From contig CM031561.1 in NCBI GenBank assembly GCA_018466975.1, positions 2,790,001-2,854,000 of the forward strand: a DNA stretch of 64,000 nt. The letters run 5' to 3'. Position numbers and translations under genes: made by a program. This DNA is from Sparassis latifolia (taxonomy: Eukaryota > Basidiomycota > Agaricomycetes > Polyporales > Sparassidaceae). The notes below the pieces were generated by a model. The model was not told the origin of the DNA. It saw only the letters and a list, made by a program, of their open reading frames with translations, and searched no databases. Shown piece after piece: positions 1 through 10,179 of the stretch (position 1 is its first letter; each line of letters starts with the position of its first letter).

Positions 1-1
1 A

Positions 2-367
2 GGCGAGGAGGGCGACACCGGCGGCGGGCGCGGCGTCGTTGGCCGCATGGGCGGGCGCGATCAGAAGAAGGTCGAGGAGGATTACGAGTTGTTCCTCAGA
101 GATCTGGAGGAGGACCACGAGATGCGCGGTGCGGTGAATCTGTACAGGGCCAAGTCGGATAAGCCGGGCGCGGGTTCGGGGCTTGCGGGCGGGAAGACGA
201 GGAGGAAAGCGCAGTTCGCGATGGACGTGGACGAAGGTGTTGCGCATGCGGACACTGCGGAGGAGCAGGCAGCTGAGACAGATATCGAGGACGAGCCAGA
301 CTTCCCCGAGGTGAAGCTTGACGAGCTGCTGGAAGATTTCGATGAGATGACGCTAGACGATGCATAA
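2..367 (+). CDS. NMD3: NMD3, 60S ribosomal export adaptor, C-terminal part
   Basis: The frame is open from the left edge of the window to a TAA stop, so only about the last 121 residues are present. The motif DYELFLRDLEEDHEMR followed by VNLYRAK matches the conserved C-terminal segment of eukaryotic NMD3, and the acidic end (FPEVKLDELLEDFDEM) matches the usual last helix. NMD3 bridges 60S subunits to the exportin Crm1 during nuclear export; the leucine-rich acidic tail is where the export signal lies in known members. It converges on the next gene with 116 bp between stop codons. The 5' part lies outside the window. Confidence 0.86.
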   Translation, partial: GEEGDTGGGRGVVGRMGGRDQKKVEEDYELFLRDLEEDHEMRGAVNLYRAKSDKPGAGSGLAGGKTRRKAQFAMDVDEGVAHADTAEEQAAETDIEDEPDFPEVKLDELLEDFDEMTLDDA

Positions 368-483
368 TATTGCAAACGTAGGTCATGACTCTGTATCTCT
401 GCTTCAGAATGTAGCCGTAGTCGTCTGATATAAACGCGCAGAATCGGTCTAAGGTGTTAGGCGCACTCGGATACTCCATGTCA

Positions 484-1343
484 TTACCATACGACCTCTT
501 GACCGTTGTATCGATAAAACTTGCCGGAGCTTGCAGACGTAGCTGAAGTAACAGTCTTAATAATTCCGGAGACACTCTCGTAGGGCTCAAGCAGCGCGCC
601 AGGACCACCCATCTCTAACATACCACCGTCAGATCGGCGCGCGATCAGGCTCATTCGTGGGGGGGGGGAACTCACTGGTCTTGACCCATCCCGGGTCGAG
701 AACAAAAGCGATAATGTCCGGCCTGGCTCTTGCCTGCTTGTACGTCTGGACGAAGGTCAACTCTGCCTGGACGATGAAGAGACGACGACGCACCAACATA
801 TTCAGGGCGGTCTTGCTGATGCTGTACGTCGCGGACTTGGGACCAATATCGAGGCCTATACTCGCGAGGCTGCTGGTCACATTCACGATTACCTTGCGCC
901 TGCTCTTCTCGATGAAAGGCAGATACAGCTGCGCTATCAATGCGGGGCCGACAACGTTCGCTATGAGCGTCCTCATGAATCCAGGAGAGGAGTGATCGAA
1001 GGCGGAATCATTGCCCTCGGTCTGGCGCCACATGCTTGTCAACACTCAGGCTTCGAAGTTCGAGCGCAAATATAGGACTCACCACGGCTGCGTTGTTGTA
1101 CAAGTAGTCCAAGCCTCTATCCCCGAGGATGCTGCTGACCACTGGAATCGACGCCCGGATAGACCCTTCCTCCGAGACATCGAGCTGGACGACATGTAAG
1201 GTCCCGGGTCCCTCGAGCTTTGGCATATTTTCCGGGTCTCTACATGTCGCAATGACGACGTTCGCAGCCGAACGGAGCAACTGTTTCGTGAGCTCGAGTC
1301 CGATACCTCGAGAAGAACTGGAGATGATTGGTGAGGTCGGCAT
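484..1343 (-). CDS. Short-chain dehydrogenase/reductase, four exons
   Basis: Complete classical SDR of 229 residues. Exons on the minus strand are 1083-1343, 794-1021, 676-745 and 484-614; the introns are 61, 48 and 61 nt with GTGAGT, GTGCGT and GTGAGT donors, and the frame closes exactly. The dinucleotide-binding start reads SSSSRGIGLEL (usual TGxxxGxG, first glycine replaced), then YNNAA (residues about 82-86, usual NNAG), a catalytic Ser in NVTSS and the YSISK catalytic Tyr-Lys pair at about residues 153-157. The end, FYRYNGQEVVW, is typical of the small C-factor/sniffer-type SDRs that reduce carbonyls with NAD(P)H. The substrate cannot be read from sequence. The missing glycine in the cofactor loop is unusual and might lower activity. 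Confidence 0.85.
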
Positions 1344-2480
1344 GTCATCTCCACTGGCAGACTCACCCAGTTATCAACCAGATGGTGGTTTCGGCGGACA
1401 CAGTTCTGTGAATGTAGTGTTTCGCGCACAAAATGATGACCCAGTGTGTGGAAGGCGTGGGACAAGGGTGACCCTTTAATATTTAATATCGGGCACAATA
1501 AGACCCACTCTGCACGACGCTGATGCACCCAGTGAGAAGTCCGAAGTTTGACCACAAATGAGCGCGAATCCTTGACCGGTGACTGTAAATCGTGGAGTTC
1601 CGATATGCATAACGTGGCAGTCCCGTAGCACTACTCGGGGAGTTTGCCCTCTGGCCAGCTAACATTCGGCGGAGTGTTCGCCTCTCACTCGATCGAGGCT
1701 GTTGTGTTGTAGATGCAATCTCGTGGATCACGGACTTTCTACGATACCTTCCTTTTTTGTTTGCCCGCTCCCCTAACTAGCGACAACCACGACATCCAGA
1801 AAAGTATGCTTACATAGATGGTACCCCCAGATGTTCGCGAACACACCCGTGGCACGACTTGGAGCATGACTCAGAGATTGATCAGCTTGCTCGATGAATC
1901 TCGCGCCTTTCGACATCCATTCGTCTCACTCACCATCACCTCTACGGCCGCCATCCACCGCACAGATCACAGCGCCATCGAAGTTGCGCGCTCACACTCT
2001 TCACACGATACAGCCGCTTTCCGCCATTATGCTGCCCCCTTGCGATATTGTCGCGCTCATCAAGACCCACGAGCTCGATCGTGGCGTTCGTAAACAGGGT
2101 GGTAGACCATTCGACATAGACCGGTGCGCATGTCCTGTTCTTCACCGCGGCATGGCCGGTTTCTCGGCTGTGCTTTGCGTTTGATCTTTCCTGCGGGTTT
2201 TATCGTTGGACGTGAATCTACCGCACGGCGCAGTCCGGTATTCGTGCGTATGATGCTGACTCCGCAGCCGAGTCTTTTTCGGTGCGATCGCAATCGCAGT
2301 TCCACTCGCGGTGGTTGTCCTCGCGGCGCCCACCCTCGAAGCTGCTGATTGCGGTGATGTTCACTGTGGGCGCGTGCAAAGTCCTGCGACCCGTGTGCGG
2401 CCTATTCATTGTGCAGGCAATAGTCCGCAGCGGGCTCGATCACAGAGCGCTTCGTCGCATTCCTCAGCGGGCTGGCGGTG
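1344..2480. other. GC-rich stretch without a supported gene
   Basis: This is the upstream side of the dehydrogenase. The longest plausible start is ATG at 2029, followed by about 43 codons, but no family motif, splice chain or codon pattern convinces me. Several overlapping short frames on both strands fit GC-rich non-coding DNA. It is the last ordinary sequence before the satellite block. Confidence 0.4.
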
Positions 2481-3180
2481 GTTATGAGGCCTCCTAGGCC
2501 GGCCGTAGGGTCGCAGAGGGCGGGGGACCCCAACCCTAGGATGGGGGTTCGCTGAGCCGAGGGCTAGGGGTGCATGTCCGCTTTAGGAAGGAGGCCATTG
2601 CCGAACCCTATGGACAGTGCCGTAGGGCATGTGCGTCATCATTAGCGCTGGTGAGGGGCCTCTGACCTGCGTGGCCGTCGTGGACGGCCATGCACGGAGA
2701 GGCTCCACTGGCTGCATAGGCCAGGTGGCACAGAAGGTAAACCACGCTGGGCACGAGTGGCCGTCCTGGACGGCCGTTCGAGGTGCATGAACTGCCAGTA
2801 CTGAGTGGAACCTGAGCCAAGGCTAGGGGTATGTGTCTGCTTTGGGAAGGAGGCTGTTGCCGAACACTACGAAAGGTGCTGTTGGCACGTGTACCATCAC
2901 TAGCGCTGGTGAGTCGCCACTGTCCTGCACGCCGTCGTGGGCGGCCATGCATGGTGGTGGTGGTGTATTACCGACATGGGTCCCAGTTAGGAATGCTAGG
3001 CTGCCACTGTAGTAAGCATATGATAAACTAGACCTGTAGTAATGTACTACGCAATCATGATATGTATTATTACAGCGACACATCCATAACCAATGCCACT
3101 TCAAAAGCCTCATACTCCTCAACCATAGCTCGCGGCCAAAAGAGGCTCAGATGGCTGCATAGGCCAGGTGGCACAGTCAG
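2481..3180. repeat. Duplicated block A, copy 1
   Basis: About 700 bp repeated at 8467-9166 at a constant offset of 5,986 bp, with scattered substitutions and few or no indels. It holds CCTAGG-rich and GGCCGTCNTGGACGGCC-like dyads and no supported gene. It passes directly into the palindromic array at 3181, as its partner does at 9167. Confidence 0.85.
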
Positions 3181-4215
3181 CAAAGCACAGCGGCTGTGAG
3201 TGGCCGTCCTGGACGGCCATCTGCTATAGTGGCCACCAGGGGGACAGACCACAAGTGGCAGTCCAGGAAGGCCATATACAGCTTGCACAAGAAATGGCCT
3301 TCCCGGACGGCCACCTGTGGCACTGACCATGAGTGGCCATCCTGGACGGCCACCTACTGTTGTGGCCACCAGAGGGATAAACCAAGTGGCAGTCCAGGAA
3401 GGCCATGCATGGCTTGCACAAAAAATGGCCTTCCTGGACGGCCACCTGTGGTACTGACCATGAGTGGCCATCCTGGATGGCCATCTGCTGTACTGGCCAT
3501 GAGAGTGACAAACTACAAGTGGCAGTCCAGGAAGGCTATGAACAGCTTGCACAAGAAATGGCCTTCCCGGACGGCCACCTGCTGCAGTGGCCACCAGAGA
3601 GACAGACCACAAGTGGCAGTCCAGGAAGGCCATGCATGGCTTGCACAAAAAATGGCCTTCCTCGACGGCCACCTGTGGTACTGACCATGAGTGGCCGTCG
3701 CGGACGGCCATCTGCTGTAGTGGCCATGAGAGTGACAAACCACAAGTGGCAGTCCAGGCAGGCCATGTACAGCTTGTACAAGAAATGGCCTTCCCGGACG
3801 GCCACCTGCTGTAGTGGCCACCAGAGGGACAAACCACAAGTGGCAGTCCACGAAGGCCATGCATAGCTTGCACAAAAAATGGCCTTCCTCGACGGCCACC
3901 TGTGGTACTGACCATGAGTGGCCGTCGCGGACGGCCATCTGCTGTAGTGGCCATGAGAGTGACAAACCACAAGTGGCAGTCCAGGCAGGCCATGTACAGC
4001 TTGTACAAGAAATGGCCTTCCTGGACGGCCACCTGCTGTAGTGGCCACCAGAGGACAAACCACAAGTGGCAGTCCAGGAAGGCCACGAACAGCTTGCACA
4101 AGAAATGGCCGTCCCGGACGGCCACCTGTGGTACTGACTATAGGTGGTCATCTTGGATGGCCATCTGCTTCAATGGCCTTCACAGGGATGAACAATAAGT
4201 GGTAGTACTGGAAGG
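3181..4215. repeat. Array B, palindromic satellite, copy 1
   Basis: Tandem array seeded by the dyad TGGCCGTCCTGGACGGCCA (3201-3219) and its variants. The landmark AAGTGGCAGTCCAGG recurs with spacing alternating between about 134 and 92 bp, giving a higher-order unit of about 227 bp, most regular from 3610 to 4063. Long tryptophan-rich frames run through it on both strands in several phases; they follow from the repeat and are not genes. Confidence 0.88.
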
Positions 4216-4329
4216 CCATACATGACATACCTAATAAACGCTCATCTCAGACTGCCACTAAGGGTACCAACAAACTTACACGGCCGTCCTGGACGGCCAC
4301 CTGCAGTGAGAAGCCCTGTGTGGCTGTGT

Positions 4330-5480
4330 CGTAGCCCACCTACGAAGTGTTGTAGGCGACATACCAACAATTGTAGATGGCATACGAATATGTCTATAGA
4401 CCGCATACAGAGTGTCGTAGCCCACATACGAACGTTCGTAGACCACATACGGACATTTGTAGTCCACATACGAATATTTCTAAGCGACATACAAATATTT
4501 CTAAGCGGCATACAAAAAATACTTCTAAGCGACAGACCGCTATAGACCGCATACCAACGTTTACAGAGTACTATACACCGCATACAGAGTACTATACACC
4601 GCATACGGAGCGTCGTAGCCCGCATACGAACGCTTATAGACCACATACCGACATTCGTAGACCACGTACAAACGTTCGTAGATGGCATACAAATATTTCT
4701 AAGCGGCATACAAATATTTCTAAGTGGCATACAAAAAATACCTCCAAGCGACATACCGACGCTTACTACAGGCAGCATACAGAGTACGATAAACGACGTA
4801 CGGAGCATAGTAGACCACATACAGAGTGTCGTGAGCGACATACGGACATTTCTAAGCGGCATACAAATACTTTTAAGCGGCAAGCGAGCGTTTCTAAGCG
4901 ACATACCCATATTCTGACGACGTACAAATACTTCTAAGCGACATACTAGGCGGCGTTATTTCAAGTATCCGTTAGAGGTTTAGATTAGAGTCACACCACG
5001 TTAGAGGTATTAGTGTTTCGGTTATAGCTTCGGTTACAGTCAGAATTAGGTGAGGATTAGAATCAGGTTTAGTGTTTCGTTTAGTGGTTCGGTGAGGAAC
5101 GTTATCTTTTCGTGTAGATCTATTATGTCACGCATTTATCACGCATTTATAAAAAATCGACCGTCATATTTAGTAGACCGCATACAGAGTACCATAGACC
5201 ACTATAGCCGCATACAGAATGCTACGGACCGCGTACAGAATGCTATGGACGCATGCAGTGCTACAGACCACTATAGACCGCATACAGAGTGTCGTAGCCC
5301 ACATCTGACGTTAAGTAGACCACATACGGACATTTGTAGTCCACATACGAATATTTCTAAGCGACATACAAATATTTCTAAGCGGCATACAAAAAATACT
5401 TCTAAGCGACAGACCGCTATAGACCGCATACCAACGTTTACAGAGTACTATACACCGCATACAGAGTACTATAGGGTTAT
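4330..5480. repeat. Array C, 21-bp satellite, copy 1
   Basis: Built from a degenerate 21-bp unit (CTAAGCGACATACAAATATTT and relatives with GTAGNCCACATACGAACGTT). Because 21 is divisible by three, the array keeps a frame open that reads as a seven-residue repeat (SKRHTNI type). A non-tandem spacer at about 4970-5160 contains GAGGATTAGAATCAGG. The block recurs at 7456-8466 at an offset of 3,114 bp and, as a diverged variant, at 10180-13179. Confidence 0.85.
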
Positions 5481-5579
5481 GGGTGACTTTTCGGGTACCC
5501 TAGGGTACCTCCTGGGCCCTAGGGCCGGCGCTTATCGCCCTAGGGAAGGGCGCCGCGCACCTAGGGCGACACCAGTCGC

Positions 5580-7455
5580 CTAGGCGTGCACTCCAGGTCG
5601 ATGTTCAGACCTCGGTCGTACCCAGTGCGACAGTTTTGCCCGCTGCGAAGTCTCTCGGACTGGGTACGACAACCTGCCTGCTGCCATTTCTCTCGGACTG
5701 GGTACGACGGCCAGGCTGCTGCCATTTCTCTCGGACTGGGTACGACGGCATGGGTCCTGCATGACTGCATGTGACCTGCTGCTGTTCGGAGATGACACCC
5801 TGCTGTTGCCGCGAAAATGGCAGCTCGCAGGCTGTCGTACCCAGTCCGAGAGAAATGGCTCGCAGGCCATCGTACCCAGCGTGAGAGAAAAGCAGCAGGT
5901 CGCAGGCCGTCGTACCCAGTCCGAGAGAAATGGCGGTAGCCAGGCCGTCGTACCCAGTCCGAGAGGAGAATGGCGGGCCGCAGGCTATCGCACCCAGTCC
6001 GAGAGAAATGGCTCACAGGCCGGGGTCCCAGCCTGAGAGAAACCACTGTGTCGGACTGAGTCCGACACACATGGCAGGTCGCAGGCTGTCGTACCCAGTC
6101 CGAGAGAAATAGCAGCAGCCAGGCCGTCGTACCCAGTCCGACAGTAAAAGTGATGGGTCGAGGCTGTCGTACCCAGTCCGAAAGAAATTAATGGCATCAG
6201 CCAGGCCATCGTACCCAGTCCGAGAGAAATGGCAGCAGGCAGGCTGTCGTACCCAGTCCGAGAGACACAGCAGGTCGCAGGTCGTGCTACTCAGCGTGAG
6301 AGAACAATAGCAGGCCGCAGGGTGTCGTACCCAGTCCGAGAGAAACAGCAGGTCACAGGCCGTGATACAGTGCAAAAGAAAAATAGCAGCTTGCAGGCCA
6401 TCGTACCCAGTCCGAGAGACACCGCAAGTCAACAGACCATGGTACTCAGTGTGAGAGAACAATAGCAGGCCGCAGGGTGTCGTACCCAGTCCGAGAGAAA
6501 CAGCAGGTCACAGACCGTGGTACCCAGCATGAGAGAAAAATAGCAGGCTGCACGGTGTCGTACCCAGTCCGAGAGAAATGGCTCACAGGCTGTGGTCCTA
6601 GCCTAAGAGAAACCACTGTGTCGGACTGAGTTCGACCCTTCATGGCAGGTCACAGGCTGTCGTACCCAGTCCGAGAGAAACAGCAGGTCAACAGGCTGTG
6701 GTACCCAGTGCAAGAGAAAAATGGCAGGTCGCAGCCTGGCATACCCAGTCCGAGAGAAATAGCTCACAGGCCGCGGTCCCCAGCCTGAGAAAAACCACTG
6801 TGTCGGACTCAGTCCGACACATATGGCAGGCAGCAGGCTGTTGTACCCAGTCCGAGAGAGACAGCAGGTCACAGACTGTGGTACCCAGTGCGACACAAAA
6901 AATACCAGGTCGCAGGCTGTCATACCCAGTCCGAGAGAAACAGCAGGATACAGGCTGTGGTACCCAGTGCAAGGTTGTCATATTCAGTCCAAGAATAGCA
7001 GGTCACAGGCCATCATATGCAGTCTGACACAGATGGCAGGTTGCACGTCATCGTACCCAGTCCAAGAGAAGCCACTGTGTGATATGTTGGACTGGGTCCG
7101 ACACACATGGCAGGGCACTGTGTGTCATCGTATGCAGCCTGGAAGAAGCCACTGTGTGTTGTGTTGGACTGGGTCTGACACAGATAGCAGGGCACTGTGT
7201 GTCGGACTGGGTCCAACACAGATCACAGGGTACTGTGTCTCGGACTGGGTCCGACATAGATGGCAGGTCACTGAATCTCGGACTGGGTCCGACAGATGGC
7301 AGGTCACACATCGTCGTATCCAGTCCAAGAGAAGCCACTGTGTGTTGTGTTGGACTGGGTCCGACACGCATGCCAGGGCACTATGTGTCGGACTGAGTCC
7401 AACACAGATGGCAGGGTACTGTGTCTCGGACTGGGTCCGACACAGATGGCCGTGC
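5580..7455. repeat. Array D, CGTACCCAGTCCGAGAGAAA satellite with an inversion
   Basis: Tandem units of about 38-45 bp around GTCGTACCCAGTCCGAGAG. The first units (about 5650-5745) lie in the opposite orientation, and the array flips near 5760-5830. Interspersed perfect dyads include a 21-bp one at 6048-6068 (GTGTCGGACT, G, AGTCCGACAC) and another near 6800. From about 7040 the unit changes to a GGACTGGGTCCGACACAGATGG form. No coding signal. Confidence 0.85.
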
Positions 7456-8466
7456 ACTGACAGCATACAGAATGCTATGGACCGCATACGGAGTGCTACA
7501 GACCACTATAGACCGCATACAGAGTGTCGTAGTCCACATACGAACGTTCGTAGACCACATACGGACATTTGTAGTCCACATACGAATATTTCTAAGCGAC
7601 ATACAAATATTTCTAAGCGGCATACAAAAAATACTTCTAAGCGACAGACCGCTATAGACCGCATACCAACGTTTACGGAGCACTATACACCGCATACAGA
7701 GTACTATACACCGCATACGGAGCGTCGTAGCCCGCATACGAACGCTTATAGACCACATACCGACATTCGTAGACCACGTACAAACGTTCGTAGATGGCAT
7801 ACAAATATTTCTAAGCGGCATACAAATATTTCTAAGTGGCATACAAAAAATACCTCCAAGCGACATACCGACGCTTACCACAGGCAGCATACAGAGTACG
7901 ATAAACGACGTACGGAGCACAGTAGACCACATACAGAGTGTCGTAAGCGACGGACGGACATTTCTAAGCGGCATACGAATACTTTTAAGCGGCAAACGAA
8001 CGTTTCTAAGCGACATACCCATATTTACGAGCGACGTACAAATACTTCTAAGCGACATACTAGACGACGTTATTTCAAGTATCCGTTAGAGGTTTAGATT
8101 AGAGTCACACCACGTTAGAGGTATTAGTGTTTCGGTTATAGCTTCGGTTACAGTCAGAATTAGGTGAGGATTAGAATCAGGTTTAGTGTTTCGTTTAGTG
8201 GTTCGGTGAGGAACGTTATCTTTTCGTGTAGATCTATTATGTCACGCATTTATCACGCATTTATAAAAAATCGACCGTCATATTTAGTAGACCGCATACA
8301 GAGTACCATAGACCACTATAGACCGCATACAGAATGCTACGGACCGCGTACAGAATGCTATGGACCGCATACGGAGTGCTACAGACCACTATAGACCGCA
8401 TACAGAGTGTCGTAGTCCACATACGAACGTTCGTAGACCACATACGGACATTTGTAGTCCACATAC
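7456..8466. repeat. Array C, 21-bp satellite, copy 2
   Basis: Near-identical to the array at 4330-5480, shifted by 3,114 bp, including the GAGGATTAGAATCAGG spacer (here about 8164). It ends abruptly at the start of the second block A. Confidence 0.85.
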
Positions 8467-9166
8467 GTTATGAGGCCCCCTAGGACGACCGTAGGGTCGC
8501 CGAGGGCGGGCAACCTCAACCCTAGGGTGGGGGTTCCCCGAGCGGACGCTAGGGGTACGCGTCCCCTTTGGGAAGGAGGCCGTTGCCGAACCCTACGGAC
8601 CGTGCCGTAGGGCACGTGCGCCATCACTAGCGCTGGTGAGGGGCCTCTGACCTGCGTGGCCGTCGTGGACGGCCATGCACGGAGAGGCTCCACTGGCTGC
8701 ATAGGCCAGGTGGCACAGGAGGTAAACCACGCTGGCCACGAGTGGCCGTCCTGGACGGCCGTTCGAGGTGCATGAACTGCCAGTACTGAGTGGAACCTGA
8801 GCCAAGGCTAGGAGTACGTGTCTGCTTTGGGAAGGAGGCTGTTGCCGAACACTACGAAAGGTGCTGTTGGCACGTGTACCATCACTAGCGCTGGTGAGTC
8901 GCCGCTGTCCTGCACGGCCGTCGTGGACGGCCATGCATGGTGGTGGTGGTGTATTACCGACATGGGTCTCAGTTAGGAATGCTAGGCTGCCACTGTAGTA
9001 AGCATATGATAAACTAGACCTGTAGTAATGTACTACGCAATCATGATATGTATTATTACAGCGACACATCCATAACCAATGCCACTTCAAAAGCCTCATA
9101 CTCCTCAACCATAGCTCGCGGCCAAAAGAGGCTCAGATGGCTGCATAGGCCAGGTGGCACAGTCAG
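8467..9166. repeat. Duplicated block A, copy 2
   Basis: Partner of 2481-3180. It starts with the same TTATGAGGC sequence and ends in the same AGCAAAGCACAGCGG, immediately before the second B array. Confidence 0.85.
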
Positions 9167-10110
9167 CAAAGCACAGCGGCCGTGAGTGGCCGTCCTGGAC
9201 GGCCACCTGCTGCAGTGGCCACCAGAGAGACAGACCACAAGTGGCAGTCCAGGAAGGCCATGCATAGCTTGCACAAAAAATGGCCTTCCTCGACGGCCAC
9301 CTGTGGTACTGACCATGAGTGGCCGTCGCGGACGGCCATCTGCTGTAGTGGCCATGAGAGTGACAAACCACAAGTGGCAGTCCAGGCAGGCCATGTACAG
9401 CTTGTACAAGAAATGGCCTGCCCGGACGGCCACCTGCTGTAGTGGCCACCAGAGGGATAAAGCACAAGTGGCAGTCCAGGAAGGCCATGTATAGCTTGCA
9501 CAAAAAATGGCCTTCCCGGACGGCCACCTGTGGTACTGACCATGAGTGGCCATCCTGGACGGCCATCTGCTGTACTGGCCATGAGAGTGACAAACCACAA
9601 GTGGCAGTCCAGGAAGGCTATGAACAGCTTGCATAAGAAATGGCCTTCCCGGACGGCCACCTGCTGCAGTGGCCACCAGAGAGACAGACCACAAGTGGCA
9701 GTCCAGGAAGGCCATGCATAGCTTGCACAAAAAATGGCCTTCCTCGACGGCCACCTGTGGTACTGACCATGAGTGGCCGTCGCGGACGGCCATCTGCTGT
9801 AGTGGCCATGAGAGTGACAAACCACAAGTGGTAGTCCAGGCAGGCCATGTACAGCTTGTACAAGAAATGGCCTTCCCGGACGGCCACCTGCTGTAGTGGC
9901 CACCAGAGGGACAAACCACAAGTGGCAGTCCAGGAAGGCCACGAACAGCTTGCACAAGAAATGACTGACCCGGACAACCTCCTGTAGGCTGTGGTACTGA
10001 CTATAAGTGATCATCTTGGATGGCCACTTGCGGTAATGGCCTTGACAGGGATGGACAATAAGTGGTAGTAAAGGAAGGCCATATATGACACACATAATAA
10101 ATGGTCATCT
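9167..10110. repeat. Array B, palindromic satellite, copy 2
   Basis: Same organisation as 3181-4215: the AAGTGGCAGTCCAGG landmark recurs near 9236, 9370, 9463, 9597, 9691, 9825 and 9918, i.e. spacing alternates about 134 and 93 bp (227-bp higher-order unit). The alternation is more regular here than in copy 1. Confidence 0.88.
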
Positions 10111-10179
10111 CGGACTGCCACAAAGGGTACCGACAAACTTAAGTGGCCGTCCTGGACGGCCATCTGCCGTGAGAAGCCC

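Noticed and set aside
4970..5110. Telomere-like TTAGG stretches (also the ACCCTT runs near 35.6 and 36.6 kb)
   Set aside because: No perfect tandem TTAGGG/CCCTAA; the motifs are irregular and belong to the array C spacer or the MITE.
5580..7455. CRISPR-like array (20-bp repeats with spacers)
   Set aside because: Units vary, spacers are themselves repeated, orientation flips within the array, there is no cas gene, and the genome is eukaryotic.
3070..10095. Long tryptophan-rich and heptad-repeat ORFs (up to 351 codons) across the satellites
   Set aside because: They appear in several phases and on both strands and track the repeat period; there is no start context, splice pattern or family motif.
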